A stretch of 6,337 nt of DNA from contig DAIESR010000209.1 of assembly GCA_027346205.1 (NCBI GenBank), positions 1 through 6,337 on the forward strand, read 5' to 3'. A program made the position numbers and the translations under genes. This document shows, in pieces, positions 1 through 6,337 of the stretch (within the stretch, counting starts at the first letter, position 1; the number at the start of each line of letters is the position of its first letter). The DNA is from Beijerinckiaceae bacterium. GTDB taxonomy: Bacteria; Pseudomonadota; Alphaproteobacteria; Rhizobiales; Beijerinckiaceae. Below the pieces are notes generated by a model that saw nothing but the letters and a program-made list of their open reading frames with translations, made no database searches and had not been told where the DNA came from.

Positions 1-576
1 GACGACCACCGCCTCGGCGCCCGAGAGATCGGCCCCGAGTGCCGCCATCGCCTTGTCGAGAAGCACCATGGAGCCTGCCGGCGTGCAGGGCACGAGGGCG
101 CGATCGAGATCACCAATCGACAGAAGCCCGGCGTTGAAGGGATGAAAGCCGTCGACATCCTTCAGCGGCGACACCCGTTCGAGCACGCGCGTCGCATTGA
201 TCGCCACGGGCAGCGGCAATTGCACGAGAATGCCATGAATGGCGGGATCGCCATTGAGCTGATCGACGAGCGTCAAGAGATCCTCCTCGCTCGTCGAGGC
301 GGAAAGATCATATTGAACCGAGTGGAAGCCGCAGGCCTGCGCCGCCTTGCTCTTCGATTTGACATAGACCTGGCTCGCCGGATTTTCACCGACCAGAATA
401 ACAGCGAGGCCCGGCTTGGTCCCTTTCGCGATGAGAGAAGCAGCTTGCGTCATCACCTCCGCAATCACCACTTCGGAGGCCTTTTTGCCGTCGATCAGCA
501 AGGCCTTTTGGCCCGAGGGCCGCAAAATGCCCTCCTCCGACGCTGCCGCCTGCCCCTCCTGCTTCGCCAAAGCCAT
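1..576 (-). CDS. folD: Bifunctional methylenetetrahydrofolate dehydrogenase / methenyltetrahydrofolate cyclohydrolase, N-terminal part (cut by window edge)
   Basis: FolD interconverts 5,10-methylene-THF and 10-formyl-THF in the cytoplasm, using NAD(P) and then hydrolysis, and supplies one-carbon units. Reading leftwards from the ATG at 576-574 gives 192 uninterrupted codons to base 1. Family landmarks are in order: IDGK (28-31), PGLAVILVGENPASQVYVKSK (55-75) with the expected catalytic Lys at 75, GILVQLPLP (115-123) with the conserved Gln 119, DVDGFHP (140-146) with Asp 142, and PCTPAG (163-168). The sequence ends at AEAVVV, where the NAD(P)-binding Rossmann fold begins, so roughly the last 100 residues of a usual ~290-300 residue protein lie outside. 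The start is supported by AAGAGG (586-591), nine bases upstream. About 22 residues precede the point where E. coli FolD begins to align; this low-complexity, Ala/Gln/Glu-rich leader is unusual. The gene follows the epimerase-like gene by 75 bases on the same strand and may share its transcript. The identification is firm; only the exact start is open. Confidence 0.95.
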   Translation of the reverse strand, partial: MALAKQEGQAAASEEGILRPSGQKALLIDGKKASEVVIAEVMTQAASLIAKGTKPGLAVILVGENPASQVYVKSKSKAAQACGFHSVQYDLSASTSEEDLLTLVDQLNGDPAIHGILVQLPLPVAINATRVLERVSPLKDVDGFHPFNAGLLSIGDLDRALVPCTPAGSMVLLDKAMAALGADLSGAEAVVV

Positions 577-585
577 GGACCCGTG

Positions 586-591
586 CCTCTT
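586..591 (-). promoter_or_regulatory. Ribosome binding site of folD
   Basis: On the minus strand this reads AAGAGG, nine bases before the ATG at 576. It is the main reason for accepting a start that leaves FolD with an N-terminal extension, since no comparable site was seen before later possible start codons. Confidence 0.5.
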
Positions 592-651
592 TCAGGTGAA
601 TTTCCATCGCTTATCTGTCAGTTTTCCGCGCGCCTGCCAAGTCGGCGCCGA

Positions 652-1554
652 TCAATCGCCGGGCGCTGCGGAATCATAAGAGAAGCGCGCCACATGGCGC
701 GCGCTGTTCCCCGGCGCCAACACGCGCATCGACGGCTTGGCGAAGAGATTGCCAGTAAAATCCTCGGGATCACTGTAGCCGGTCCAGGCTTCGAGGCAGA
801 GAAAGCCGTGGCCCGGACTACACCAGAGCGCGAGATGCGGGAAATTCTCCGTCTCCAAGCTGATTGACGCGCCATTCGGCGCCACGAAGCGCAGGCCGCG
901 GCTGCGCGCATTCAGAAAGCACTGAGCATCATTTTCGAAGAGCTGCGCGTCCAAAGGCAAAATCCGGCCATCGAGCGGCAACTCGTGCTTATGATGCGTG
1001 ATAAATCCGCCGGGCGCGATGTCGGGCACGTTTCGATCTTCCGGCTCCGCGAAGACGATCCGATAATCTTCCGCCATGCCGCCGGCAAAGGGCCAGCGAA
1101 AGCCCGGATGCACACCACAGGCATAGGGCATGGGCTCCCTGCCCGCATTGGCGACCTCCATAACAGTTTCCAACGCGTGCTCAGACAGGCGATGTTCGAT
1201 GGTCAATGCGAAATCAAAAGGATAGAGCGCCCGTGTGCCGGCATCACTGACAAGCTGTAGCCGGACCCGCCCGCGCTCCTGTTCCATGAGTTCGAAACGC
1301 CTCGAACGGGCAAAGCCGTGCAGCCCCAGCGGATAGGTTTTGCCCCCCACCCTGACCTGCCCGCCGCGCGTCCAGCCGACGACGGGAAAAAGCAGCGGCG
1401 CCGTCTCCGGCCAGACCGACGGATCAGCCTGCCATAGCAGCGGGCGACCGCTGACCTCCCATTCCTTGATCTCGGCACCGTCGAGAGCGACTAACGCGCG
1501 CGCGGCGCCCGCCTCAAGAACGATCACGCGTGCTTCTCCGATGTCGCGTGACAT
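652..1554 (-). CDS. Aldose 1-epimerase family protein (galactose mutarotase fold, LacX/Slr4438-like)
   Basis: This 300-residue protein has the beta-sandwich pattern of aldose 1-epimerases, which interconvert alpha and beta anomers of aldoses or sugar phosphates in the cytoplasm. Visible landmarks are LLWQADPSVWPETAPLLFPV (39-58), GLHGFAR (77-83) with a likely active-site His 79, CGVHPGF (146-152) with His 149, FEND (206-209), and CLEAW (253-257) with Glu 255 at the place of the catalytic base. The opening pattern and the LLWQ.D..VW motif resemble the LacX/Slr4438-like branch rather than classical GalM, so the substrate is unknown. No signal peptide is seen. The start is ambiguous: the ATG at 1554 is immediately preceded by TGT and an in-frame TGA and has no clear ribosome site. 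A GTG at 1527-1525 has GGAG (1536-1539) eight bases upstream and would give 291 residues beginning near IVLEAG, where relatives usually begin. The stop is TGA at 654-652. folD follows 75 bases downstream on the same strand; no metabolic link between them is evident. Confidence 0.88.
   Translation of the reverse strand: MSRDIGEARVIVLEAGAARALVALDGAEIKEWEVSGRPLLWQADPSVWPETAPLLFPVVGWTRGGQVRVGGKTYPLGLHGFARSRRFELMEQERGRVRLQLVSDAGTRALYPFDFALTIEHRLSEHALETVMEVANAGREPMPYACGVHPGFRWPFAGGMAEDYRIVFAEPEDRNVPDIAPGGFITHHKHELPLDGRILPLDAQLFENDAQCFLNARSRGLRFVAPNGASISLETENFPHLALWCSPGHGFLCLEAWTGYSDPEDFTGNLFAKPSMRVLAPGNSARHVARFSYDSAAPGD
1536..1539 (-). promoter_or_regulatory. Possible internal ribosome binding site for a GTG start of the epimerase gene
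   Basis: The minus strand reads GGAG here, eight bases before a GTG codon at 1527-1525. The more distal ATG at 1554 has no purine-rich site at the right spacing. The site therefore favours the shorter protein, but it is only four bases long. Confidence 0.35.
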
Positions 1555-1600
1555 ACATCACAGAAATCCAAGGGCGAGATCGGGCATTCTTCAGACAACG

Positions 1601-1617
1601 AAAGCCGCTCCGGCTTT
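1601..1617. repeat. Perfect inverted repeat in the divergent intergenic gap
   Basis: AAAGCCG, a CTC spacer, then CGGCTTT form a perfect 7-bp inverted repeat with a three-base loop. It lies in the 85-base gap between the divergent epimerase and DUF2147 genes, 22 bases upstream of the DUF2147 ATG and 46 bases upstream of the epimerase ATG. On the plus strand it is followed by one more T (1618) and then GGGG, so the T run is only four bases. It could be an operator, a leader hairpin or chance. No convincing -35/-10 pair was found for either gene in this gap. Confidence 0.4.
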
Positions 1618-1628
1618 TGGGGAATGAG

Positions 1629-1634
1629 AGGAGG
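1629..1634 (+). promoter_or_regulatory. Strong Shine-Dalgarno of the DUF2147 gene
   Basis: AGGAGG sits five bases before the ATG at 1640. This consensus site fixes the start of the small secreted protein and rules out the overlapping ATG at 1624, which lies in another frame. Confidence 0.8.
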
Positions 1635-1639
1635 ATGCT

Positions 1640-2023
1640 ATGAAGCTTCATTGCCTGTTCGCCGCCCTTTCGATGGCTTCGACCGCTCTCTTTTCTATCG
1701 CTCCGTCGGCGGCCTCTGCCGGGCCCATCGGCGAATGGCGGGTTGCCGATGGTTCGGCGACCGTCTCCATCCGGCCTTGCGGCGCGGGGCTCTGCGGTTT
1801 CGTCGCTACGGCCAAGGACCATCAGGCCAGCACGGTCGGCCGGCAAGTCTTCTTCAGCTTGAAGCCGCGCGGTGGCCATTGGTCCGGCACGATCGTCAAT
1901 ATCATAGACGGGCAGCACTATGCGGGGCACATTTCGCTCCTGGGCTCGCAGACCCTCCGGGTCGAAGGCTGTGTCATGGGCGGCATGATCTGCGGCGGCC
2001 AGCAATGGGCGCGGGTGCATTGA
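1640..2023 (+). CDS. Secreted DUF2147 domain protein
   Basis: This is a 127-residue protein of the DUF2147 family (PF09917), whose biochemical role is not established. The first 27 residues form a signal peptide: Lys 2, a hydrophobic stretch, and a probable cut after ASA at 25-27. The mature part is about 100 residues and should be periplasmic or secreted. Family marks are GEWRVADGSATVSI (31-44), CGAGLCGF (47-54), WSGTIVNIIDGQHY (81-94), LRVEGC (106-111) and CGGQQWARV (118-126). Four cysteines remain after cleavage (47, 52, 111, 118), arranged as two pairs that could form disulfides in the periplasm. The start is secured by a consensus ribosome site. The AsmA-family gene begins 123 bases downstream on the same strand, so joint transcription is possible. 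The family assignment is solid; any function beyond an exported small beta-rich protein would be guesswork. Confidence 0.88.
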   Translation: MKLHCLFAALSMASTALFSIAPSAASAGPIGEWRVADGSATVSIRPCGAGLCGFVATAKDHQASTVGRQVFFSLKPRGGHWSGTIVNIIDGQHYAGHISLLGSQTLRVEGCVMGGMICGGQQWARVH

Positions 2024-2095
2024 GGCGGTCCGTCGCTCGATGCGGAGATCGATCACGGCCGCGCGGAGTGCTACATGGATTTCTCGGTCCAGTGA
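2024..2095 (+). other. Coding-like in-frame stretch after the DUF2147 stop codon
   Basis: The frame stays open for 23 sense codons after the TGA at 2021-2023 and ends at TGA 2093-2095, reading GGPSLDAEIDHGRAECYMDF and then SVQ. Most codons end in G or C, as in neighbouring genes. It has no start codon or ribosome site of its own. The preceding domain already ends normally at W-A-R-V, so this may be a remnant of a longer C-terminus, or chance in GC-rich DNA. Confidence 0.2.
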
Positions 2096-2134
2096 CGTCG
2101 AACGGACTCGCACGATCAACCAGAGTGTAATCAT

Positions 2135-2140
2135 GGGAGA
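2135..2140 (+). promoter_or_regulatory. Ribosome binding site of the AsmA-family gene
   Basis: GGGAGA lies six bases before the ATG at 2147 in a purine-rich run (2135-2146), which supports that start. The ATG at 2133 is in another frame. Confidence 0.55.
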
Positions 2141-2146
2141 CGGGGA

Positions 2147-4021
2147 ATGAAACTGGGCCGCAAGCTCGTTCTCACCGGAATCGGGTGCATCGCCTTCGTG
2201 GCTGCTGCCGGCTATTTCGTTTCGCCTCGGTTCGTGGCGGATTTCATGGTCCGGAAAATCGAGGCGCAATCGGGGCTACGTGCCGCCATTCGCTCGGCGC
2301 GGCTCAGCCTTTGGCCGAATATTCGAATCACCGCCACAGGCCTGACGCTTACTGACGCGAATGGGGCCGACGCGCCCTTGCTCAGCGTCGACGAAGTCCG
2401 CTTCGGCCTTTCGCTCGACAAGCTCATCGCCGGACAGGTAAGCCTCACCAACCTCGCACTCACCCATCCCGTCCTGCAGCTTGCGGAAAAAGTACCGGCC
2501 GCCGCGCCGGATTCCGCGACGCCCGCCGATTGGACCAAGAATATCAAGCTGACGGGGCCATTCACCGTCACCAACGGCGTTTTCATCGACGACAATCAGC
2601 GCCGCCAAGTGAAGACCCGCATCGAGAAGATCGGCCTGAGCGCCGCGCCTATGCCGGACGGGAAGCTCGACCTGAGGCTCGACGGAGACATCGAAGGCTT
2701 CGGCCTGCGGATCGACGGTAAGATCGTCTCGGCTGCGGATTTTTCCGCCGGCCGTTCGACGAACTTCGACGGCGACGTCGTGATGGGCGCATGGGATGGG
2801 ACGCCGCGCGCCGTGCATATGCGGCTGCGGCTAGCCGCGCCCGTGCTCACCTTCGACAATTTACGGGCGACCTGGACGCAGGGCGCGCGACAAGAGAGCT
2901 TGACCGCCGTCGGCGCCTTCCGTTGGGACGGCGACGCGCCGAAATTCACCGCCTATGTTGATATGGAGACGCTCAATCTCGGCTCCACCGCTTGGGCGCA
3001 GAATCTCGATACCAGCGGCAATGCTCTCGATACGCTCAGCGATCGCGCCATCGATTTCCATCAGCTTCGTGCCCTCGATGCCGCCGTCGAATTCCATGCC
3101 GGCGACGTCACGGCGAAAGGCCTGCACCTCGGCCGCATCGGTGTCCAAACAAGGCTGAACGACGGCCTCTGCAAAATCGTCCTCGACGCGCCGAATTTCT
3201 ATCATGGCAAGGCGCATATGAATTTCACGCTCGACCCTTCGCAGGGCTTGGCAAAACAGGCGATCAAGGCCAATCTTTCCGGGGTCGACACGGGCATTTT
3301 TCTGAAAGATCTCGGTGTCGCCGCGAAAGTCGCCGGCAATCTCGACCTCGGCCTCGATCTTTCCTCCAATGGATCGAGCCCACGTGTGATCGGGCGCAAT
3401 ATGGCAGGCGTCGCCAATCTCCAATTCAAGAACGGGATCGTTACGGGCGTCGATCTGCCGGATCTCTTCCACGCCGTCACCCCCTATCTGCCAAAGGCCT
3501 GGCGCGATCTCAATGACAAGATCAGCATCAGCGCGCTGACGGCGAATTTCCAACTCAGCAATGGAGCGGCTTCCACCGACGATCTGCATATCGTCAGCCC
3601 GGTCCTCGACGTCACCGGTAAAGGCAGCATCGATCTTGCCCAACGCCGTTTCGATCTTCGCTTCAATCCGAAGGTCGTTCCCGCAAGTGCCAATACTGCC
3701 AGAAATGGCGACGAAGCCGACCAGCCGGGCTCCACGCCAAATGCCGCGACAAGCGCCACACCGAAATCCCCGCTCGATCTCGGCGACGCGATCCTCGTCC
3801 GTGGTCCTTGGAGCGATCCACAGATCAGTGCCGATCTCAGCGGCATGATGCAGAACCCGGAAAAAACCTTGGACAATCTACAGAACCTCGGCCACGATTT
3901 CTTCAGCTCGCCGGACAATTCACAGAGCGACGCGATCATGAAAGGCCTCAACGGTCTCTTCGAGAGTTTTGGCGCCGGTGGCTCGCCGGACCGTGGCGAC
4001 GCCAAGCCGCAAGCCAGATAG
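2147..4021 (+). CDS. AsmA family protein (membrane-anchored, periplasmic)
   Basis: This 624-residue protein resembles the AsmA family, whose members are anchored in the inner membrane, extend into the periplasm and are linked to phospholipid transport and outer-membrane homeostasis. Basic residues (K2, R5, K6) precede one membrane segment at about 8-25. The typical N-terminal AsmA pattern follows: SGLRAAIRSARLSLWPNIRI (42-61), TGLTLTD (64-70), then LLSVDEVRFGLSL...IAGQVSLTNLALTHPVL (78-110). The middle (130-400) consists of alternating short beta strands, as expected of a repeating beta-groove. The AsmA C-terminal region includes GVANLQFKNGIVTGVDLPDL (421-440), LTANFQLSNGAASTDDLHIV (464-483) and VLDVTGKGSIDLAQRRFDLR (487-506). 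A Pro/Ala/Thr linker (about 511-541) leads to ILVRGPWSDPQISADLSGMM (549-568), also typical of the family, and a low-complexity tail. The length is near that of E. coli AsmA. It lies between the DUF2147 gene and the sensor kinase gene. It is not assigned to a named subfamily. Confidence 0.9.
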   Translation: MKLGRKLVLTGIGCIAFVAAAGYFVSPRFVADFMVRKIEAQSGLRAAIRSARLSLWPNIRITATGLTLTDANGADAPLLSVDEVRFGLSLDKLIAGQVSLTNLALTHPVLQLAEKVPAAAPDSATPADWTKNIKLTGPFTVTNGVFIDDNQRRQVKTRIEKIGLSAAPMPDGKLDLRLDGDIEGFGLRIDGKIVSAADFSAGRSTNFDGDVVMGAWDGTPRAVHMRLRLAAPVLTFDNLRATWTQGARQESLTAVGAFRWDGDAPKFTAYVDMETLNLGSTAWAQNLDTSGNALDTLSDRAIDFHQLRALDAAVEFHAGDVTAKGLHLGRIGVQTRLNDGLCKIVLDAPNFYHGKAHMNFTLDPSQGLAKQAIKANLSGVDTGIFLKDLGVAAKVAGNLDLGLDLSSNGSSPRVIGRNMAGVANLQFKNGIVTGVDLPDLFHAVTPYLPKAWRDLNDKISISALTANFQLSNGAASTDDLHIVSPVLDVTGKGSIDLAQRRFDLRFNPKVVPASANTARNGDEADQPGSTPNAATSATPKSPLDLGDAILVRGPWSDPQISADLSGMMQNPEKTLDNLQNLGHDFFSSPDNSQSDAIMKGLNGLFESFGAGGSPDRGDAKPQAR

Positions 4022-4109
4022 CCGCCGAGATGCGGCATGCCCCTCGGCTCTGGCGCGCCTATTGGCGAGCCCGAGCCTGTTTCCCCTTCGCTCGCAATGT
4101 GAGTGACCT
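4022..4109. other. Intergenic gap between the AsmA and kinase genes with a strong potential hairpin
   Basis: Bases 4043-4049 (CTCGGCT) pair with 4068-4075 (AGCCcGAG) with one bulged C. Inside, CGCC (4056-4059) pairs with GGCG (4064-4067) around a TATT loop, with six unpaired bases on the left arm. A competing outer pairing of GCCGAG (4024-4029) with CTCGGC (4043-4048) is possible, so two alternative folds exist. The downstream bases TGTTTCCCCTT are pyrimidine-rich but are not a proper U run. It may be a weak terminator, a leader structure or mRNA processing site, or GC-driven chance. Confidence 0.3.
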
Positions 4110-6337
4110 TTGGCGACCCCTTGGCAATGGCTCGGCCGGCGAAGCCTGTTCGGCAAATATGTAACGACTTTCGTCGGCTTGGTGATCGCCGTTCTGGCCA
4201 CCAGCGGCGGCGCCGAGATCTGGTTCGCCTATCGCGATCGCAAGGCCGAGCTTTTGCAGGCGCAGGTCGAAAAGGCCGATGACGGCGCGCAAAGGGTCGA
4301 GCAATTCCTCGCCGAGCTTCAACGACAAATCAGTTGGGTCACCCGCGCCAGCACCGTGACACAGGCCCAGCGCCGCGCCGATTACGAGCGCGTGCTGCGG
4401 CATACGCCTGCCATTGCACAGCTGATCGAACTTGATTCAAGAGGCCGGAAAGTGCTGCGTGTGAACCGCAGCGGCACCGTTACTGGCAGCAGTGAAGATT
4501 ATTCGCATGCGCCGGTCTTTCAAGCCGCGAATGCCCTGAGCGCCTGGCTCGGCCCGGTCACTTTCGCAGCCGACGGGCCGCATATGCAGATCGCTGTAGC
4601 CGACAGTGGCAGCGATCCCGGCGTCACCATCGCCGATGTCGAACTTAAATATTTATCCGACATCGTCAACGGGATACAGGCCGGCCCCGGCGTCTACGCC
4701 TATATCACGACCGCGTCGGGCATGTTGATCGCCGGCACCAATCCTTTGCGGCCGCTGCGCGGCAGAGAATTATCGCATTTGCCGCAGATTGCCGCGCTCG
4801 GGCACACAGCCGACGGCACGATTTCCGTCGGCCGCAACCTCGACGGCGAATCCGTGCTCGCCGCTTCGGCGCCGATCCCGAAGATGAAATGGTGGCTCCT
4901 CGTCGAGCAGCCGCTCGCCCAAGCCTTGGACCCTGTCTATGACCTGCTCGGCCGCTTGGCGGTCATACTCGTGCTCGCGCTTGTCCTCTGCATTGGCGCC
5001 GGCATCCTACTCGCGCGCTGGATGACAGTCCCGATCCAGGCGGTGCGGGCTGGTGCTGCGCGACTCGCGGCCGGTCAGTTCAACCAGAAGATCGAGATCC
5101 ACACCGGCGATGAAATCGAGGCTCTGGGCGATGAATTCAACGACATGGCGGCGCGCCTCCAGGATTCTTACGCGAAGCTCGAACTGAAAGTCGAGGAGCG
5201 GACGCGCGATCTCGCCCAATCCGTGCGCGAGCTGCAAGCGCTGGAGGAGGTCGGCCTGGCGCTTGCCGCCTCGCTCGATCTCAGCGCGGTTCTTGCCACG
5301 ATCGTCATGCGCTCCGTCGAACTGGCTGCCGCCGATGGTGGCGCGATCTACAGCTATGATGCCACGCGGCACGCCTTCAATCTCGCCGAAGCGCATGGCC
5401 TCGATCCGGCTTTTCTCGCCGCCGTAAAAGAGGTGCGGATCAAACGCACCGACGGCCTTCTGAACGAGGTCGCAGCCCGCAAAGTGCCCGTTCAAATTCC
5501 GCAGATTGCCAACGCGCAAGACTTTCCCTTGCGCGGCGCGACGCTCAACGCCGGCTTTCGATCGGCGCTGATCGTTCCCCTCGTCGGGCCGGAAGACCTG
5601 CTCGGCGTGCTCGTCATCGAACGCCGGCGGGAAGGCTATTTCCCTGCCGCGACGGTCGGCCTCATGCAGACTTTCGCTAACCAATCCGTGCTCGCGATGC
5701 GCAACGCCCGCCTGTTCCATCAGGTCGAGGACAAAGGCAAGCAGCTTGCGATCGCCAATGAGCACAAGTCGCTTTTCTTCGCCAATATGAGCCATGAATT
5801 GCGCACGCCGCTCAACGCGGTTCTAGGCTTTGCCGAACTTTTGCAGGACGGTCTCTATGGCGAGCTGCCGGAGCGGGCAAAGCAAGTGCTGACCCGCATC
5901 CAAGCCAATGGCACGCATTTGCTCGGGCTCATCAATGACGTGCTCGATCTCTCCAAGATCGAGGCCGGCGAACTTACCCTCTCCCTCGCCGATTATTCGA
6001 TGCGCAATGTGATCGAGACCGTCGTCGCGGCAACGGATTCGCTCGCGCGCACAAAGAATCTCTATGTCGCGAGCGAAATCGCGCAAGACCTGCCGCGCGG
6101 GCATGGCGACGAACGCCGTTTGGCGCAGGTTCTGTTGAACATTGTCAGCAATGCGATCAAATTCACCGACAAAGGCGGCGTGACGATCTCTGCCGAAGCC
6201 CAGGGCTCGAGTTTTCGGCTCGCGATAACGGACACGGGCGCGGGCATAGCGCCCGAGGATCAGGCACGGATCTTCGACGCCTTCCAACAGGGCGACAATA
6301 CGATCACCAAAGAGAAAGGCGGCACCGGCCTCGGCCT
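4110..6337 (+). CDS. Membrane sensor histidine kinase, Cache-like–HAMP–GAF–HisKA–HATPase (cut by window edge)
   Basis: This is an inner-membrane two-component sensor that should autophosphorylate on His and pass the phosphate to a response regulator not seen here. From the TTG at 4110, 742 codons are open to the edge. The order is: short cytoplasmic lead with GRRSLFGKYV (9-18), membrane segment (about 19-39), periplasmic region (about 42-277) whose part near KYLSDIVNGIQAGPGVYAYI looks Cache-like, second membrane segment (about 283-305), HAMP (about 300-352), a charged helix, GAF (about 383-540), HisKA with NMSHELRTPLN (phospho-acceptor His 562), and HATPase with N box NIVSNAIKFT (677-686), DTGAGI (708-713), FDAFQQGD (722-729) and GGTGLGL at the edge. 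All key residues seen are intact. A C-terminal receiver domain may lie beyond the window. The start is uncertain: an in-frame TGA at 4104-4106 bars anything earlier, there is no ATG before the conserved SLFGKYV, and no good ribosome site precedes the TTG. The ligand is unknown. Confidence 0.92.
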   Translation, partial: MATPWQWLGRRSLFGKYVTTFVGLVIAVLATSGGAEIWFAYRDRKAELLQAQVEKADDGAQRVEQFLAELQRQISWVTRASTVTQAQRRADYERVLRHTPAIAQLIELDSRGRKVLRVNRSGTVTGSSEDYSHAPVFQAANALSAWLGPVTFAADGPHMQIAVADSGSDPGVTIADVELKYLSDIVNGIQAGPGVYAYITTASGMLIAGTNPLRPLRGRELSHLPQIAALGHTADGTISVGRNLDGESVLAASAPIPKMKWWLLVEQPLAQALDPVYDLLGRLAVILVLALVLCIGAGILLARWMTVPIQAVRAGAARLAAGQFNQKIEIHTGDEIEALGDEFNDMAARLQDSYAKLELKVEERTRDLAQSVRELQALEEVGLALAASLDLSAVLATIVMRSVELAAADGGAIYSYDATRHAFNLAEAHGLDPAFLAAVKEVRIKRTDGLLNEVAARKVPVQIPQIANAQDFPLRGATLNAGFRSALIVPLVGPEDLLGVLVIERRREGYFPAATVGLMQTFANQSVLAMRNARLFHQVEDKGKQLAIANEHKSLFFANMSHELRTPLNAVLGFAELLQDGLYGELPERAKQVLTRIQANGTHLLGLINDVLDLSKIEAGELTLSLADYSMRNVIETVVAATDSLARTKNLYVASEIAQDLPRGHGDERRLAQVLLNIVSNAIKFTDKGGVTISAEAQGSSFRLAITDTGAGIAPEDQARIFDAFQQGDNTITKEKGGTGLG

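Noticed and set aside
577..651. Possible sigma-70-like promoter (TTGGCA and GATAAG on the minus strand) between the epimerase gene and folD
   Set aside because: The spacing is about 19 bases and the -10 match is poor, so it is not better than chance. A separate folD promoter is neither shown nor excluded.
142..867. 241-codon plus-strand open frame across folD and the end of the epimerase gene
   Set aside because: It is antisense to two genes whose motifs are clear, and crosses their intergenic gap without any domain of its own.
1514..2269. 251-codon minus-strand open frame across the divergent gap and the DUF2147 gene
   Set aside because: It overlaps the well-supported DUF2147 gene, its signal peptide and its consensus ribosome site, and resembles no family I know.
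2861..3643. 260-codon minus-strand open frame opposite the AsmA-family gene
   Set aside because: The plus strand carries the AsmA C-terminal pattern; the minus product is an acidic mirror translation with no recognisable motif.
5007..5795. 262-codon open frame on the minus strand, opposite the kinase
   Set aside because: It lies antisense to HAMP and GAF coding sequence with intact domain motifs. The composition (Arg/Glu/Asp-rich, no recognisable family) is typical of a mirror frame in GC-rich DNA.
5823..6287. 154-codon open frame on the minus strand, opposite the kinase catalytic region
   Set aside because: It is antisense to the HisKA and HATPase motifs and has no recognisable domain; it is a shadow of codon bias.

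Overview
This 6.3 kb window is GC-rich and densely coded, with GC-rich third codon positions. Its gene content (a Cache–HAMP–GAF histidine kinase, an AsmA-family protein, a DUF2147 protein and FolD) fits an alphaproteobacterium, probably Hyphomicrobiales/Rhizobiales. A Beijerinckiaceae-like source is my guess from style only; there is no rRNA or lineage marker to confirm it. No RNA gene, CRISPR array, insertion sequence or attachment site is visible.

Layout: two genes on the minus strand occupy the left quarter. They are an aldose-1-epimerase-like (galactose mutarotase-fold) protein at 652-1554 and, 75 bases downstream of it, the first 192 codons of folD (576 to 1, cut by the window edge). 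They could be co-transcribed. An 85-base divergent gap (1555-1639) with a perfect 7-bp inverted repeat separates them from three plus-strand genes. These are a small secreted DUF2147 protein (1640-2023), a 624-residue AsmA-family envelope protein (2147-4021), and a large sensor histidine kinase that starts near 4110 and runs off the right edge inside its ATP-binding domain.

The two sides appear unrelated. The left pair is metabolic: one-carbon folate chemistry and sugar anomer handling. The right set is envelope-oriented: an exported small protein, a membrane-anchored periplasmic AsmA protein, and a membrane sensor with a periplasmic Cache-like domain. The spacing (123 and 88 bases) allows one transcript but does not prove it, and the kinase gap holds a strong potential hairpin.

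I see no clear novel system. The points worth a second look are the kinase start (no ATG, and a possible one-base slip in a C run), the N-terminal extension of FolD, the divergent-promoter inverted repeat, the asmA–kinase hairpin, and a coding-like stretch after the DUF2147 stop codon.
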